Shown: positions 1 through 7,332, counted from the first letter of the stretch. The stretch is 10,443 nt of DNA from an uncultured Lachnospiraceae bacterium (GCA_910585255.1 CAJUEI010000129.1:1-10443); one strand, 5' to 3'. The notes: generated by a model from the sequence alone, not told the origin. Made by a program: numbers and translations.

Positions 1-2
1 CT

Positions 3-776
3 GAAAATGATTTGGCTGTATTGGCAATTCCTCTAGAAAGTATACCAGATGAAGTGATGTCCTTTATTAAAGTGGCTACATTGGGAAATTCCGATAATCT
101 GCGGGTAGGAGAAGGAACGATAGCAATAGGTAATGCATTAGGATACGGACAGTCTGTTACAACCGGTGTAGTAAGTGCATTAAATAGAGAGGTCAATGTA
201 GATAATATCTCCTATCATGCCATTCAGACCAGTGCAGCAATTAACCAGGGAAACAGCGGTGGTGCATTATTAAATATGAATGGAGAAGTAATCGGCATTA
301 ACTCTGCCAAAACCTCCTCTTCCGGCTATTCAGGAACAATTGTAGAAGGAATGGGCTATGCAATTCCGATTTCGGATGCGATTGATATTATTAACGATTT
401 AATGAATCGGGAGACCGTTGTAGTAGAGAGAAGAACCGAAGTAGTAGATGCCTCTGAGCGGGGATATCTTGGCATTAATGTAGTAGATACCAGTTCTTCT
501 TATGCTACATTATATGGAATTCCTCTTGGAATTTCCGTACAGACAGTAGAAGAAGGCAGTCCGGCAGAGCAGGCGGGAATTCAGAAATATGATATTATTA
601 CAAAATTTGACGGAATTTCTGTTACTTCCAAAGCAGAATTACAGAATTTACTGCAGTATTACCGAGCAGGTGAGACAGTTAAGCTTACATTAGAATATGC
701 ACAGGGAAGAAATCAGTATGTTGAAAATGAAGTAGAAGTGACATTGGGCAAAAGACCAGAAGCAGATGTAAGATAA
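3..776 (+). CDS. HtrA/DegP-type serine protease with one PDZ domain, 5'-truncated by the window
   Basis: This is the C-terminal part of a trypsin-like HtrA protease, a family that degrades misfolded proteins at or outside the cytoplasmic membrane. The open frame runs off the left edge. Codons 3-11 (Glu-Asn-Asp) precede LAVL, and this Asp (9-11) sits where the catalytic Asp of the D-[IL]-A-[VL] motif belongs. The catalytic Ser is in GNSGGAL (Ser codon 255-257). The catalytic His and any N-terminal membrane anchor lie outside the window. A single PDZ domain follows, from about GYLGINV (around 465) to the end, with the usual GSPAEQAGIQ.YDII core. The TTG at 12 is not the start, because it lies inside the conserved protease core. 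The stop is TAA at 774-776. Family assignment is secure; the exact paralogue (htrA, htrB or degP) cannot be decided here. Confidence 0.93.
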   Translation, partial: ENDLAVLAIPLESIPDEVMSFIKVATLGNSDNLRVGEGTIAIGNALGYGQSVTTGVVSALNREVNVDNISYHAIQTSAAINQGNSGGALLNMNGEVIGINSAKTSSSGYSGTIVEGMGYAIPISDAIDIINDLMNRETVVVERRTEVVDASERGYLGINVVDTSSSYATLYGIPLGISVQTVEEGSPAEQAGIQKYDIITKFDGISVTSKAELQNLLQYYRAGETVKLTLEYAQGRNQYVENEVEVTLGKRPEADVR

Positions 777-830
777 TACAAAAACTGAAACACTCTCAAT
801 CTAAAAATCAAATATTTATAAAGTTTTTAC

Positions 831-859
831 TTGTTCATTATTCCTAAGTAAGTTATAAT
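831..859 (+). promoter_or_regulatory. Sigma-A-type promoter for the clpX-like gene
   Basis: A perfect TATAAT (-10) lies at 854-859, 17 nt after TTGTTC (831-836). The -35 is weak (TTG only), but the spacing is ideal. Initiation is predicted near 866-868, giving a leader of about 100 nt before the ATG at 969. That implies the unfoldase gene is transcribed independently of the HtrA gene. Confidence 0.6.
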
Positions 860-894
860 CACTATGGATAGCTGAATGGGAAAGAAAAAGAAAT

Positions 895-920
895 AAGAGG
901 TGCAGCTTGCTGTACCTCTT
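895..920 (+). terminator. Leader hairpin; possible terminator or attenuator between htrA and clpX
   Basis: An inverted repeat (AAGAGGTGCAG, loop CTTG, CTGTACCTCTT) forms an 11-12 bp stem with one G-U pair and a CUUG tetraloop. On the + strand it is followed by only a weak pyrimidine run (CTCTTTCC). Read on the - strand it is followed by a better T-rich tract (ATTTCTTTTTCTTT). It lies downstream of the predicted clpX promoter, so it may be a leader element, an imperfect terminator for htrA read-through, or a bidirectional terminator. The sequence alone does not decide between these. Confidence 0.45.
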
Positions 921-968
921 TCCATTGTAAAAAAGAGGAGATAACGTTTAGAAAGGAATGGCGAAATC

Positions 969-2411
969 ATGAGTGAAAATGAGAAAGATAAGAAAGAAAC
1001 CAAGCAGCACAATTCTGGTGTTACAGTGGATTCTTCCAAAAAAACAGATGAATATGAAAAGATCTGTTATATGTGCCGCCGACCGGAAAGCAAAGCCGGA
1101 AAGATGGTGGAAATGCCGGGAGATATCAGTGTCTGTACAGACTGTATGCAGAAAACCTTTGATTCCATTCAGGGAACAACCGGGATGCAGTATGCCGATT
1201 TAATGAAGCTCTCCAATTTAAATTTTATGAATTTTTCGGATCTGCATGGGGAGATTCCGCAGAGACAGAAATTAAAGAAGAAAAAACCTAAAGAGGAAAA
1301 GAAGGTCAATTCGGTATTTAATATCCAAAAAATGCCGGCACCTCATAAGATAAAGGAAAAATTAGATGATTATGTAGTAGGACAGGAACATGCAAAAAAG
1401 GTAATTTCGGTAGCAGTTTATAATCACTATAAGAGAATTGCCGCAATGGAAGAGAAAGAAAAGCAAAGTCCTGATGTGGAAATTGAAAAATCTAATATGC
1501 TGATGATTGGACCGACCGGAAGCGGAAAGACTTATTTGGTACGAACATTGGCAAAATTATTGGATGTGCCGCTTGCCATTACAGATGCCACTTCTTTAAC
1601 AGAAGCCGGTTATATCGGTGACGATATTGAAAGTGTAGTATCTAAGCTGCTGGCGGCTGCAGAGAATGATGTAGAAAAAGCTGAGCGAGGCATTATCTTT
1701 ATTGATGAAATTGATAAAATTGCAAAAAAGAAAAATGCACGCAGCCGAGATGTCAGCGGAGAATCGGTACAGCAGGGAATGTTGAAATTATTGGAAGGAG
1801 CTGATATAGAAGTTCCGGTAGGGGCAAACAGCAAAAATGCAATGGTTCCGCTTGCCACAGTTAATACCAGCAATATTTTATTTATCTGCGGCGGAGCTTT
1901 CCCAGATTTGGAGGATATTATTAAAGAGCGTTTAAATAAACATTCGACTATGGGATTTTCTGGAGAATTAAAGGATAAATATGATAAAGAAAAAAATCTT
2001 ATGGCAAAAGTAACAGTAGAAGATCTGCGGAATTTTGGAATGATACCGGAATTTTTAGGACGTCTGCCGATTATTTTTTCTCTGGAAGAATTGTCAAAAG
2101 AGATGCTGATTCGTGTATTAAAAGAGCCGAAAAATGCAATTTTAAAGCAGTACGAACGTCTGCTTGCAATGGACGAAGTACAGTTGGTCTTTGAAGAAGA
2201 GGCATTGGAAGCGATTGCACAAAAGGCATTGGAAAAGGATACCGGAGCCAGAGCCCTTCGTGCAATTATAGAAGAATTTATGTTAGATATCATGTATGAG
2301 ATTCCAAAGGATGACAATATTGGAAAAGTAACTGTAACAAAGGCTTATATTGAAAATACAGGCGGACCTTTAATTGAAATGAGGGGCAACGGTCAGCTTG
2401 CATTGCCGTAA
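969..2411 (+). CDS. ClpX-type AAA+ unfoldase, divergent paralogue
   Basis: This is a 480-residue cytoplasmic ATPase of the ClpX family, whose hexamers unfold proteins and normally feed ClpP. A C4 zinc-binding domain is present (Cys33, Cys36, Cys56, Cys59). A charged Lys-rich linker (about 98-112) leads into the AAA+ module: Walker A GPTGSGKT (181-188), pore-1 loop GYIG (214-217), Walker B IIFIDEID (242-249), the RDVSGE segment (260-265), the arginine-finger motif EFLGRLP, and sensor-2 GARALR. Typical ClpX is about 410-430 residues; the excess is mainly in the N-terminal region and linker. The RKH loop expected after LLEG is replaced by a GANSKNAM-type segment. The ClpP-docking IGF tripeptide appears as MGF (328-330). 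clpP is not adjacent, so this may be a second ClpX rather than the housekeeping copy. The start is supported by AAAGGA at 952-957. Its stop abuts the stop of the convergent subtilisin gene. Confidence 0.9.
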   Translation: MSENEKDKKETKQHNSGVTVDSSKKTDEYEKICYMCRRPESKAGKMVEMPGDISVCTDCMQKTFDSIQGTTGMQYADLMKLSNLNFMNFSDLHGEIPQRQKLKKKKPKEEKKVNSVFNIQKMPAPHKIKEKLDDYVVGQEHAKKVISVAVYNHYKRIAAMEEKEKQSPDVEIEKSNMLMIGPTGSGKTYLVRTLAKLLDVPLAITDATSLTEAGYIGDDIESVVSKLLAAAENDVEKAERGIIFIDEIDKIAKKKNARSRDVSGESVQQGMLKLLEGADIEVPVGANSKNAMVPLATVNTSNILFICGGAFPDLEDIIKERLNKHSTMGFSGELKDKYDKEKNLMAKVTVEDLRNFGMIPEFLGRLPIIFSLEELSKEMLIRVLKEPKNAILKQYERLLAMDEVQLVFEEEALEAIAQKALEKDTGARALRAIIEEFMLDIMYEIPKDDNIGKVTVTKAYIENTGGPLIEMRGNGQLALP

Positions 2412-4172
2412 TTAAGTGGGACGAAGAATATTGAGGCTTTGGTAGAGATCGAGGCTGCCATATCCCCATTCCCGGTTGGGATAGGTAAGAGAGGGTTTTC
2501 GGGATGCCCCTCGTATCAGATAGCTTTTTATGGTACTGCTGTTGAGAAAAGGGGCATTTCCTTCAATCGTGCCCCAGGATAAAAGGATAGCGGAAGCCCC
2601 TGCTACATGAGCCGCTGAAATAGAAGAGCCGGTGCGGACACCAAACCGATTTTCCGGCAGCGGACCATAGACATTGACACCAGGGGCGGCAATATCCGGT
2701 TTAATAGAAACTCCTCTGGTAAAACCTCTGCCGGAGTACAGATAGATGCTGTCATCTGCGTGATTATAGGTGGATACGGTAATAGCATTAAGGGTAGTAG
2801 AGGGTTCGGTAATCGTGATATTAGGATTTGGTTTTAAAAAGCGGGTATCAGAACTTAAAAATTCATGGATAGGAAGCCAGATATCATAGGTTCCTGTTGT
2901 GTTTTCTTCTGGATAGATTCGAAGTCTCCAGATACCGGCAACAGGTTCTTCTACCCGTAAAAAGATAAGCACATCATTGAGATAGCCGCCAATTAGGTGA
3001 TACTGGATAGAAACTCTCGTATTTTCAAATAGAAAGCGGTAGATATAATTAGTGCCAAGCTTTCCTGTTACTTTAGGAGAAACTTCTCCGCTGGGAGAGA
3101 CAAGTGAAATGGTGGCAAAAGCGGGAAGCTGCATCCAGAATTCGGCACAGAATCCTCGTTCGCCTTCTCCTACCATAATCTCTATTGTCTCAAAAGCGGA
3201 GGAGGAAGGTGTTCCTTCCTGTATCGTAGAGAAGTCTCCCTGATAGTGAAGGGCACGGCTTCCTTCGTCACCGGCGGAGATGACAACGGCGATATTATAA
3301 AGCTCAGAGATGCTGTTAATATAGTTGGCGAGATTGTTGCTTCCAACATGCCCGCCGTTATTGGTGCCAAGTGCCAATAAAATAACAAGAGGAACATCCC
3401 TTTTATCTGCCATTTGAATCAGATAATGGATTCCGCTGAAGATATCGGTTTCCTGATAGCAGACCGCATCTTTGGAAACTAAGTAATAGTCTCGAAAGAT
3501 CTGTTTTGCCGGCTTGAGTTTTACCATGGCAATGGAAGCTTCTGGAGCCGCTCCGCTGAAATCTCCTTCCGGGTAATCCGAGCCTGCAGCGATTCCAGCC
3601 ATAAATGTGCCATGTCCAATTGTATCAATGGACGGAACAATCGAATAAGGATTTTCATTTGCTAAGGCGATATTAATTTCCTCTTTTTTATATTCGCTTC
3701 CATATAAAAATCCTTCCGGCGGAGTTCCTGACTGTATTGTTTGATCCCAGATCGCTTCGATTTTACTGCTTCCGTCAGAGAGGCGAAAGATCGGATGGGT
3801 ATAGTCGATTCCGGTATCAATAAACCCGATTAGAACTCCTTTTCCCCGGAACCGTTCTCCGGCTAAATTACGCAGGCGGATAATACCAGAGGCTTCCATA
3901 CTGGTGGTATCCTGCAGACCATAGAGTTTGGGGAAGATGCGGTAATTATAGACAACAGTAGTAATATCTGGTATTTTATTAATGGGATAGTGATAGATGG
4001 CAAACTGCCGGTCAATCACTTCTAAACAGTCTAATTCTTCTGTAGGGAGCAGATGGCTGGATTGCCTGCCGATATTTAAGATTAAATCTACATAGTCTTC
4101 GGACAGAATAATATTGCGGCAGGTTTCAAGTGTGGAGCGGTTTTCTTCTTGATTTGAGCTGGTTTCGTCCAT
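2412..4172 (-). CDS. Csp-like subtilisin-family (S8) serine protease
   Basis: This is a 586-residue subtilase resembling the clostridial Csp group, which in Clostridium includes the proteases that activate the spore-cortex hydrolase SleC. No signal peptide or membrane segment is visible. A prodomain-like region (about 15-90) precedes the catalytic domain. The triad is intact: Asp119 in IDTGIDY, His187 in GHGTFMAG, and Ser517 in GSSISAAHVAGA. A large insert between the His and Ser blocks (about 310-450) matches the position of the Csp jelly-roll domain. The oxyanion-hole Asn expected in a GNEG motif is Asp302 (AGDEG; codon at 3267-3269). GGGAGG lies 8 nt upstream of the ATG, inside the 16-bp gap after asnB, so the two genes are probably one transcript. 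No germination genes are visible nearby, so a spore role is unproven. The substrate is unknown. Confidence 0.88.
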   Translation of the reverse strand: MDETSSNQEENRSTLETCRNIILSEDYVDLILNIGRQSSHLLPTEELDCLEVIDRQFAIYHYPINKIPDITTVVYNYRIFPKLYGLQDTTSMEASGIIRLRNLAGERFRGKGVLIGFIDTGIDYTHPIFRLSDGSSKIEAIWDQTIQSGTPPEGFLYGSEYKKEEINIALANENPYSIVPSIDTIGHGTFMAGIAAGSDYPEGDFSGAAPEASIAMVKLKPAKQIFRDYYLVSKDAVCYQETDIFSGIHYLIQMADKRDVPLVILLALGTNNGGHVGSNNLANYINSISELYNIAVVISAGDEGSRALHYQGDFSTIQEGTPSSSAFETIEIMVGEGERGFCAEFWMQLPAFATISLVSPSGEVSPKVTGKLGTNYIYRFLFENTRVSIQYHLIGGYLNDVLIFLRVEEPVAGIWRLRIYPEENTTGTYDIWLPIHEFLSSDTRFLKPNPNITITEPSTTLNAITVSTYNHADDSIYLYSGRGFTRGVSIKPDIAAPGVNVYGPLPENRFGVRTGSSISAAHVAGASAILLSWGTIEGNAPFLNSSTIKSYLIRGASRKPSLTYPNREWGYGSLDLYQSLNILRPT

Positions 4173-4180
4173 ATTAGATA

Positions 4181-4186
4181 CCTCCC
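4181..4186 (-). promoter_or_regulatory. Ribosome binding site of the subtilisin gene
   Basis: The - strand reads GGGAGG followed by an 8-nt spacer and ATG (4172-4170). It lies wholly within the 16-nt gap after the asnB stop, which fixes the start codon and supports translation from an asnB-subtilisin message. Confidence 0.75.
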
Positions 4187-4188
4187 TA

Positions 4189-6048
4189 TTATTTTGAAAG
4201 ATCCAGACGGATGTGGTAGGTCTTCATCCAATCGTTTATTTCAATTAGATAGGCGTACATCTGCGGTACAGCCATAAGCTGTCCGAACCATGGTTTTCCC
4301 AGATCAGCCGGATTGTTCATAAGGGTATGAAGATAGTCTGGATTTACCAGTTGGTAAAGTGGTTCTTCAGAATGGCTTAAAATCTCTTTTAATTCATTTT
4401 TTAAAAGTGCTTCGTATTCTGGATGATACGTTTTTGGATAAGGTGATTTCTTGCGGTGCAGTACAGCATCTGGAAGGTAGTCTTGAAAAGCATCCCGAAG
4501 AAGGGCTTTTACTTCCTGGTTGTGATATTTATATTCCCATGGAACATTGTAGAGGTATTGGATGAGACGGTGATCGGCAAACGGCACACGGACTTCTAAG
4601 CCGGAAGCCATAGTCATACGATCCTTGCGGTCTAACAGAGTGGTCATAAACCAAGAGGTATTTAAATAACTAATCTCCCGCTGCCGTCTTTTCAGAAGAG
4701 ATTCTCCTGGAAGGTAGGATACTCTTGCCATGGTTTTTTCATATTGAGAGGCTACATATTCCTGAAGCGGAAGAAGGGCTTCGATTTCTGGATTCAACAC
4801 TTCCTGCCGGAAAGAGAAATTCTTAGACCAAGGAAAGGTTCGCTTCTGGTAGATTTCTTCATCTCGAAACCATGGATAACCACCGAATATTTCATCAGCA
4901 CATTCCCCCGACAGACAGACGGTATGTTTTTTCTTAATGCCTTTGGCAAAGTGCAGCATAGAAGAGTCTACGTCTGCCATACCAGGCAGATCTTTTGCAC
5001 GTACTGCTTCAAAGAGACATTGATAGAGTTCCTGATTGCTGCAGTACAGGTAGGTGTGATTGGTACCTAGTGCATTGACCATAATCTCTACATAGGGGCG
5101 ATCCTCGGAAGGCTGAAAGGAAGAGGCTTTAAAATATTTGGTATTATCCACATAGTCAAAGGAATAGGTGGAAAGCTGCTTTCCTTCTTTTTTTAATAGA
5201 GAAGAGGCAACAGAAGAGATCAGACTAGAATCTACACCACCAGAGAGTAGAGTGCAGAGCGGCACATCCGAAACAAGCTGTCTTTGAATCGCATCGGTAA
5301 GCAAAAAACGGACATGTTCCACGGTCTGCTCATAGGTTTCCGTGTGTTCTTCTGCTGTTAGAGTAAAATAGGGATAACAGCGGATACCAGAGTAATCAAG
5401 ATAGGCTGCATAGCCAGGCTGGATTTCATGAATACCTTGATAGACGCCGCATCCCGGAGAGCGTGCCGGTCCTAATCCAAAGATTTCACAGAGTCCATAG
5501 GTGCCGATAACTGCTTCTTTTCCCGGATAGGCTAAAATGGCTTTTATCTCGGAAGCGAATAGGAAGCGGTTGTCGAAGAAACTGTAAAAAAGCGGTTTTA
5601 CTCCAAAGCGATCCCGGCAGAGGAAGACACTTTGATGCAGTCCGTCCCAGATAGCAAAGCTATAGATACCATTGAGTTTTTGAGGTACCGATTCTCCAAA
5701 AGCAATATAGGCATAGAGCAGGACTTCCGTATCACAGGAAGTAGTAAAGGTATAGCCTTTTGAGAGTAATTCGGACTTTAACTCTTGGGTGTTATAGAGT
5801 TCTCCATTGTAGACAATCGTATATTCTTTTCCGTCTACTGTCCGGCACATAGGCTGGATGCCGTTGTCGGGATCGATTACCGCTAGACGGGCATGGGCAC
5901 AGGCAAAGTGATCATTGAGATAGGTGCCGAAGCTGTCAGGACCTCTGTGGTGAAGGGTTTTGCCCATTGCTTCGCATATTTTTTGGTTGGATTTTCGATG
6001 ATACGTTAAAGGTTTATGAAAATCACAAAAACCAGCTATTCCGCACAT
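4189..6048 (-). CDS. asnB: Glutamine-hydrolysing asparagine synthetase
   Basis: This 619-residue AsnB makes asparagine from aspartate, ATP and glutamine-derived ammonia in the cytoplasm. The N-terminal glutaminase domain begins MCGIAGF, with Cys2 as nucleophile once Met is removed. It includes HRGPDS (34-39), ARLAVID (53-59), YNGELYN (80-86) and DTEVLLYAY (106-114). The C-terminal synthetase domain carries the ATP-pyrophosphatase P-loop SGGVDS (269-274), the CLSGECADEIFGGYPW block, and a RKDRMTMASGLEVRVPF motif. Length fits the family (about 510-650). The start is fixed by MCGIAGF and by AAGGAGG (6058-6064, complement) 9 nt upstream. A possible -10 (TATACT, complement of 6089-6094) lies upstream, with no convincing -35. 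It is the first gene of a likely two-gene operon with the subtilisin; the functional link between the two is not evident. Confidence 0.96.
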   Translation of the reverse strand: MCGIAGFCDFHKPLTYHRKSNQKICEAMGKTLHHRGPDSFGTYLNDHFACAHARLAVIDPDNGIQPMCRTVDGKEYTIVYNGELYNTQELKSELLSKGYTFTTSCDTEVLLYAYIAFGESVPQKLNGIYSFAIWDGLHQSVFLCRDRFGVKPLFYSFFDNRFLFASEIKAILAYPGKEAVIGTYGLCEIFGLGPARSPGCGVYQGIHEIQPGYAAYLDYSGIRCYPYFTLTAEEHTETYEQTVEHVRFLLTDAIQRQLVSDVPLCTLLSGGVDSSLISSVASSLLKKEGKQLSTYSFDYVDNTKYFKASSFQPSEDRPYVEIMVNALGTNHTYLYCSNQELYQCLFEAVRAKDLPGMADVDSSMLHFAKGIKKKHTVCLSGECADEIFGGYPWFRDEEIYQKRTFPWSKNFSFRQEVLNPEIEALLPLQEYVASQYEKTMARVSYLPGESLLKRRQREISYLNTSWFMTTLLDRKDRMTMASGLEVRVPFADHRLIQYLYNVPWEYKYHNQEVKALLRDAFQDYLPDAVLHRKKSPYPKTYHPEYEALLKNELKEILSHSEEPLYQLVNPDYLHTLMNNPADLGKPWFGQLMAVPQMYAYLIEINDWMKTYHIRLDLSK

Positions 6049-6156
6049 GATTGAAAGCCTCCTTTTTAAAATGAAATTTTATATGGTTAGTATATGTAGA
6101 AATTTGGATTTGTTTCTTGTTTTTTATGGATTAGGTATTGCTTTTTATCGGTAGAT

Positions 6157-6186
6157 TTGATAGAGTGAAAGAGGAAAAAATAAAAT
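6157..6186 (+). promoter_or_regulatory. Promoter for the DUF1292 gene
   Basis: TTGATA (6157-6162, five of six consensus bases) and TAAAAT (6181-6186, five of six) are separated by 18 nt. The predicted start near 6193 leaves a leader of about 32 nt before ATG 6225. It lies in the 176-bp divergent region shared with asnB. Confidence 0.6.
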
Positions 6187-6224
6187 AAGTACGCTGCAGA
6201 TACGGCGGGAAATGAGGTTATACA

Positions 6225-6584
6225 ATGGGAAATGAAGAATTAGATATGGATTTTGAGTTTGATGATACGGTAACTTTGACTTTGGATGATGGAGAAGAAG
6301 TGGAGTGTGCAGTGATTGCAATTTATCCGGTGGATGGAAAGGATTATATCGCTTTGCTTCCTATGGAAGGAGAGGCGGCGGATACGGGAGAGGTTTATCT
6401 GTATCGATATGAAGAAGATGAAGAAGGGAATCCGAATTTGTCTAATATTGAGGAAGATGAAGAGTATGAGAATGCAGCCGATGCATTTGATGAATTGTTG
6501 GATATGGAAGAGTATGACGAGTTAGTGGATGAAGAGGAATTGGAAGAGTTGGATGGGGTTATTGATATGGAGGAGGAAGAGTAA
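6225..6584 (+). CDS. Acidic DUF1292-family protein
   Basis: This is a 119-residue protein with the DUF1292 pattern: an N-terminal beta-rich part (D-TVTLTLDDGEEVECAVIAIYPVDGKDYIALLP), then a hydrophilic tail containing VYLYRYEEDEEG and ending in a Glu/Asp-rich stretch. Roughly 40% of residues are acidic. DUF1292 proteins (YrzB-like) are widespread in Firmicutes and have no established molecular function; in many genomes they sit near alaS/yrrL-type genes, which is not seen here. There is no signal peptide or membrane segment. GAGGT 6-7 nt upstream supports the ATG at 6225. The gene is probably monocistronic: its own promoter lies upstream, and a large inverted-repeat element begins 7 nt after the stop codon. 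Confidence 0.88.
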   Translation: MGNEELDMDFEFDDTVTLTLDDGEEVECAVIAIYPVDGKDYIALLPMEGEAADTGEVYLYRYEEDEEGNPNLSNIEEDEEYENAADAFDELLDMEEYDELVDEEELEELDGVIDMEEEE

Positions 6585-6590
6585 TGAGGG

Positions 6591-6844
6591 GACGCTAGAG
6601 CGGAGGAGCCATTCCTTCCCGCTGTTCCGCTCTTCGGAAAGTAAGAACGTCTAATGCTTCTGGCTGTAAATGTATCCAGCCGGACGGATCGGGGTGCAAT
6701 TCGCCCGTGCAGCGGGCTAAACACACCCCTTTTTTTGCCATTCGAGAATGGCAAAAAATCCTAGTGGATCGACAGAAGCATAAGACGTTCTAACTTTCCT
6801 CCGAAGTCACAGCGAGAAGGAATGGCTTCCCCGCTCTGGCTGTC
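6591..6844 (-). repeat. Structured repeat element, copy A, in a long inverted repeat
   Basis: The two ends (about 6591-6662 and 6773-6844) are imperfect inverted repeats of about 72 nt, so either strand can fold into a very long hairpin. Nested inside, read on the - strand, are a 13-bp T/A-flanked hairpin (GCCATTC/GAATGGC), a GGGGTG/CACCCC stem enclosing GCCCG/CGGGC, and a small ATCC/GGAT hairpin. The segment 6843-6648 (complement) matches 10203-10397. There is no coding potential and no transposase. The - strand is assigned because the P5 stem shows an A-U to G-U change between copies that is only a valid pair in this orientation. It could be a MITE-like element or a repeated ncRNA; the family is not recognised. 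Confidence 0.8.
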
Positions 6845-6934
6845 TGTTCCTGTCGATAGATGGATGGTTGATTCATTTATCCGTAGAGGAAGATTGGTAA
6901 AAAGGATAGGATGTTATTATAGGAGAAAAAATCC

Positions 6935-6963
6935 TTGACAAATTTTGTAACTTTTATTATATT
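6935..6963 (+). promoter_or_regulatory. Strong sigma-A-type promoter of valS
   Basis: A perfect TTGACA (6935-6940) is followed after 17 nt by TATATT (6958-6963, five of six consensus bases). Initiation is expected near 6970. This gives a leader of about 360 nt, which contains the T-box. Confidence 0.85.
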
Positions 6964-7014
6964 AACTATAACGATTTTTATTAGTTAAACCAGATAAAAA
7001 AGTTTTTGGAGAAA

Positions 7015-7283
7015 TGTAGAGAAGAAGAGGAGTACTTCAAAGAAGACGCTTAGAGAGGAAAGTTCATCGGCTGAAAGACTTTCTGCGAACGGCTTGGAAG
7101 GAAGGTAGCTTTGGAACAGGATAGCTGAACAAAAAGATAGAGTGGAATGACTGTATGGAAGAGTAGGCTATCACGGATTCACCCACGTTATCGGGTAAGA
7201 GGCTGTTATCGTTTTAGAAGCAGTGGAGAAGGTGGTACCGTGCAGACTGCACCCTTTATCGGAGTGATAAAGGGTGTTTTTTT
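7015..7283 (+). promoter_or_regulatory. T-box riboswitch, valine-specific by context
   Basis: This leader RNA pairs with uncharged tRNA to switch between termination and read-through of valS. Visible parts are AGTA (7031-7034) of the Stem I specifier-loop strand, the conserved AGAGAG (7052-7057) and GGCTGAAAG (distal loop), GAGTAGGC (7161-7168) between Stem I and Stem III, and the T-box core AAGGTGGTACCGTG (7229-7242). The TGGT at 7233-7236 would pair with ACCA of the tRNA 3' end, consistent with discriminator A of tRNA-Val. The best specifier candidate is GTA at 7105-7107, opposite AGTA, but I could not fold Stem I confidently. The 5' boundary is approximate. Confidence 0.93.
7250..7283 (+). 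terminator. T-box intrinsic terminator before valS
   Basis: A perfect 11-bp stem (CACCCTTTATC and GATAAAGGGTG), a 5-nt loop GGAGT and a run of seven T form a classic rho-independent terminator. It lies immediately after the T-box sequence, as expected for the default OFF state when tRNA-Val is charged. Confidence 0.95.
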
Positions 7284-7332
7284 ATGCACACAAAATAGAA
7301 AGAAGCACAGAGGTGCAGAAAAGAGGGAGTCT

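Noticed and set aside
12..14. TTG as the start codon of the HtrA-like gene
   Set aside because: It lies within the protease core next to the catalytic Asp motif; the frame is open to the left edge, so the gene is truncated by the window.
1610..2317. A 235-codon open frame on the - strand opposite the clpX-like gene
   Set aside because: It is Ser-rich shadow sequence from the antisense of a clear AAA+ gene, with no recognisable domain or ribosome binding site.
6395..6754. A Ser-rich 119-codon open frame on the - strand
   Set aside because: It is the antisense of the Glu/Asp-rich DUF1292 gene and the repeat element; the Ser runs come from complementing GAA/GAG codons.
6732..6757. An intrinsic terminator at the TTTTTTGCCATTCG hairpin
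   Set aside because: In both orientations the T-run precedes the stem and an A-run follows it; the T and A tracts pair with each other. It is therefore a longer stem, not a terminator.
6591..6844. An end of a known insertion sequence, an IS605-type omega RNA or a retron RNA
   Set aside because: No transposase, TnpB/IscB or reverse transcriptase is encoded in the window, and I could not match the conserved segments to a known family.
7147..7332. An in-frame N-terminal extension of valS by 62 codons
   Set aside because: It runs through the T-box and its terminator, while ATG 7333 has a ribosome binding site and begins the standard ValRS N-terminus.
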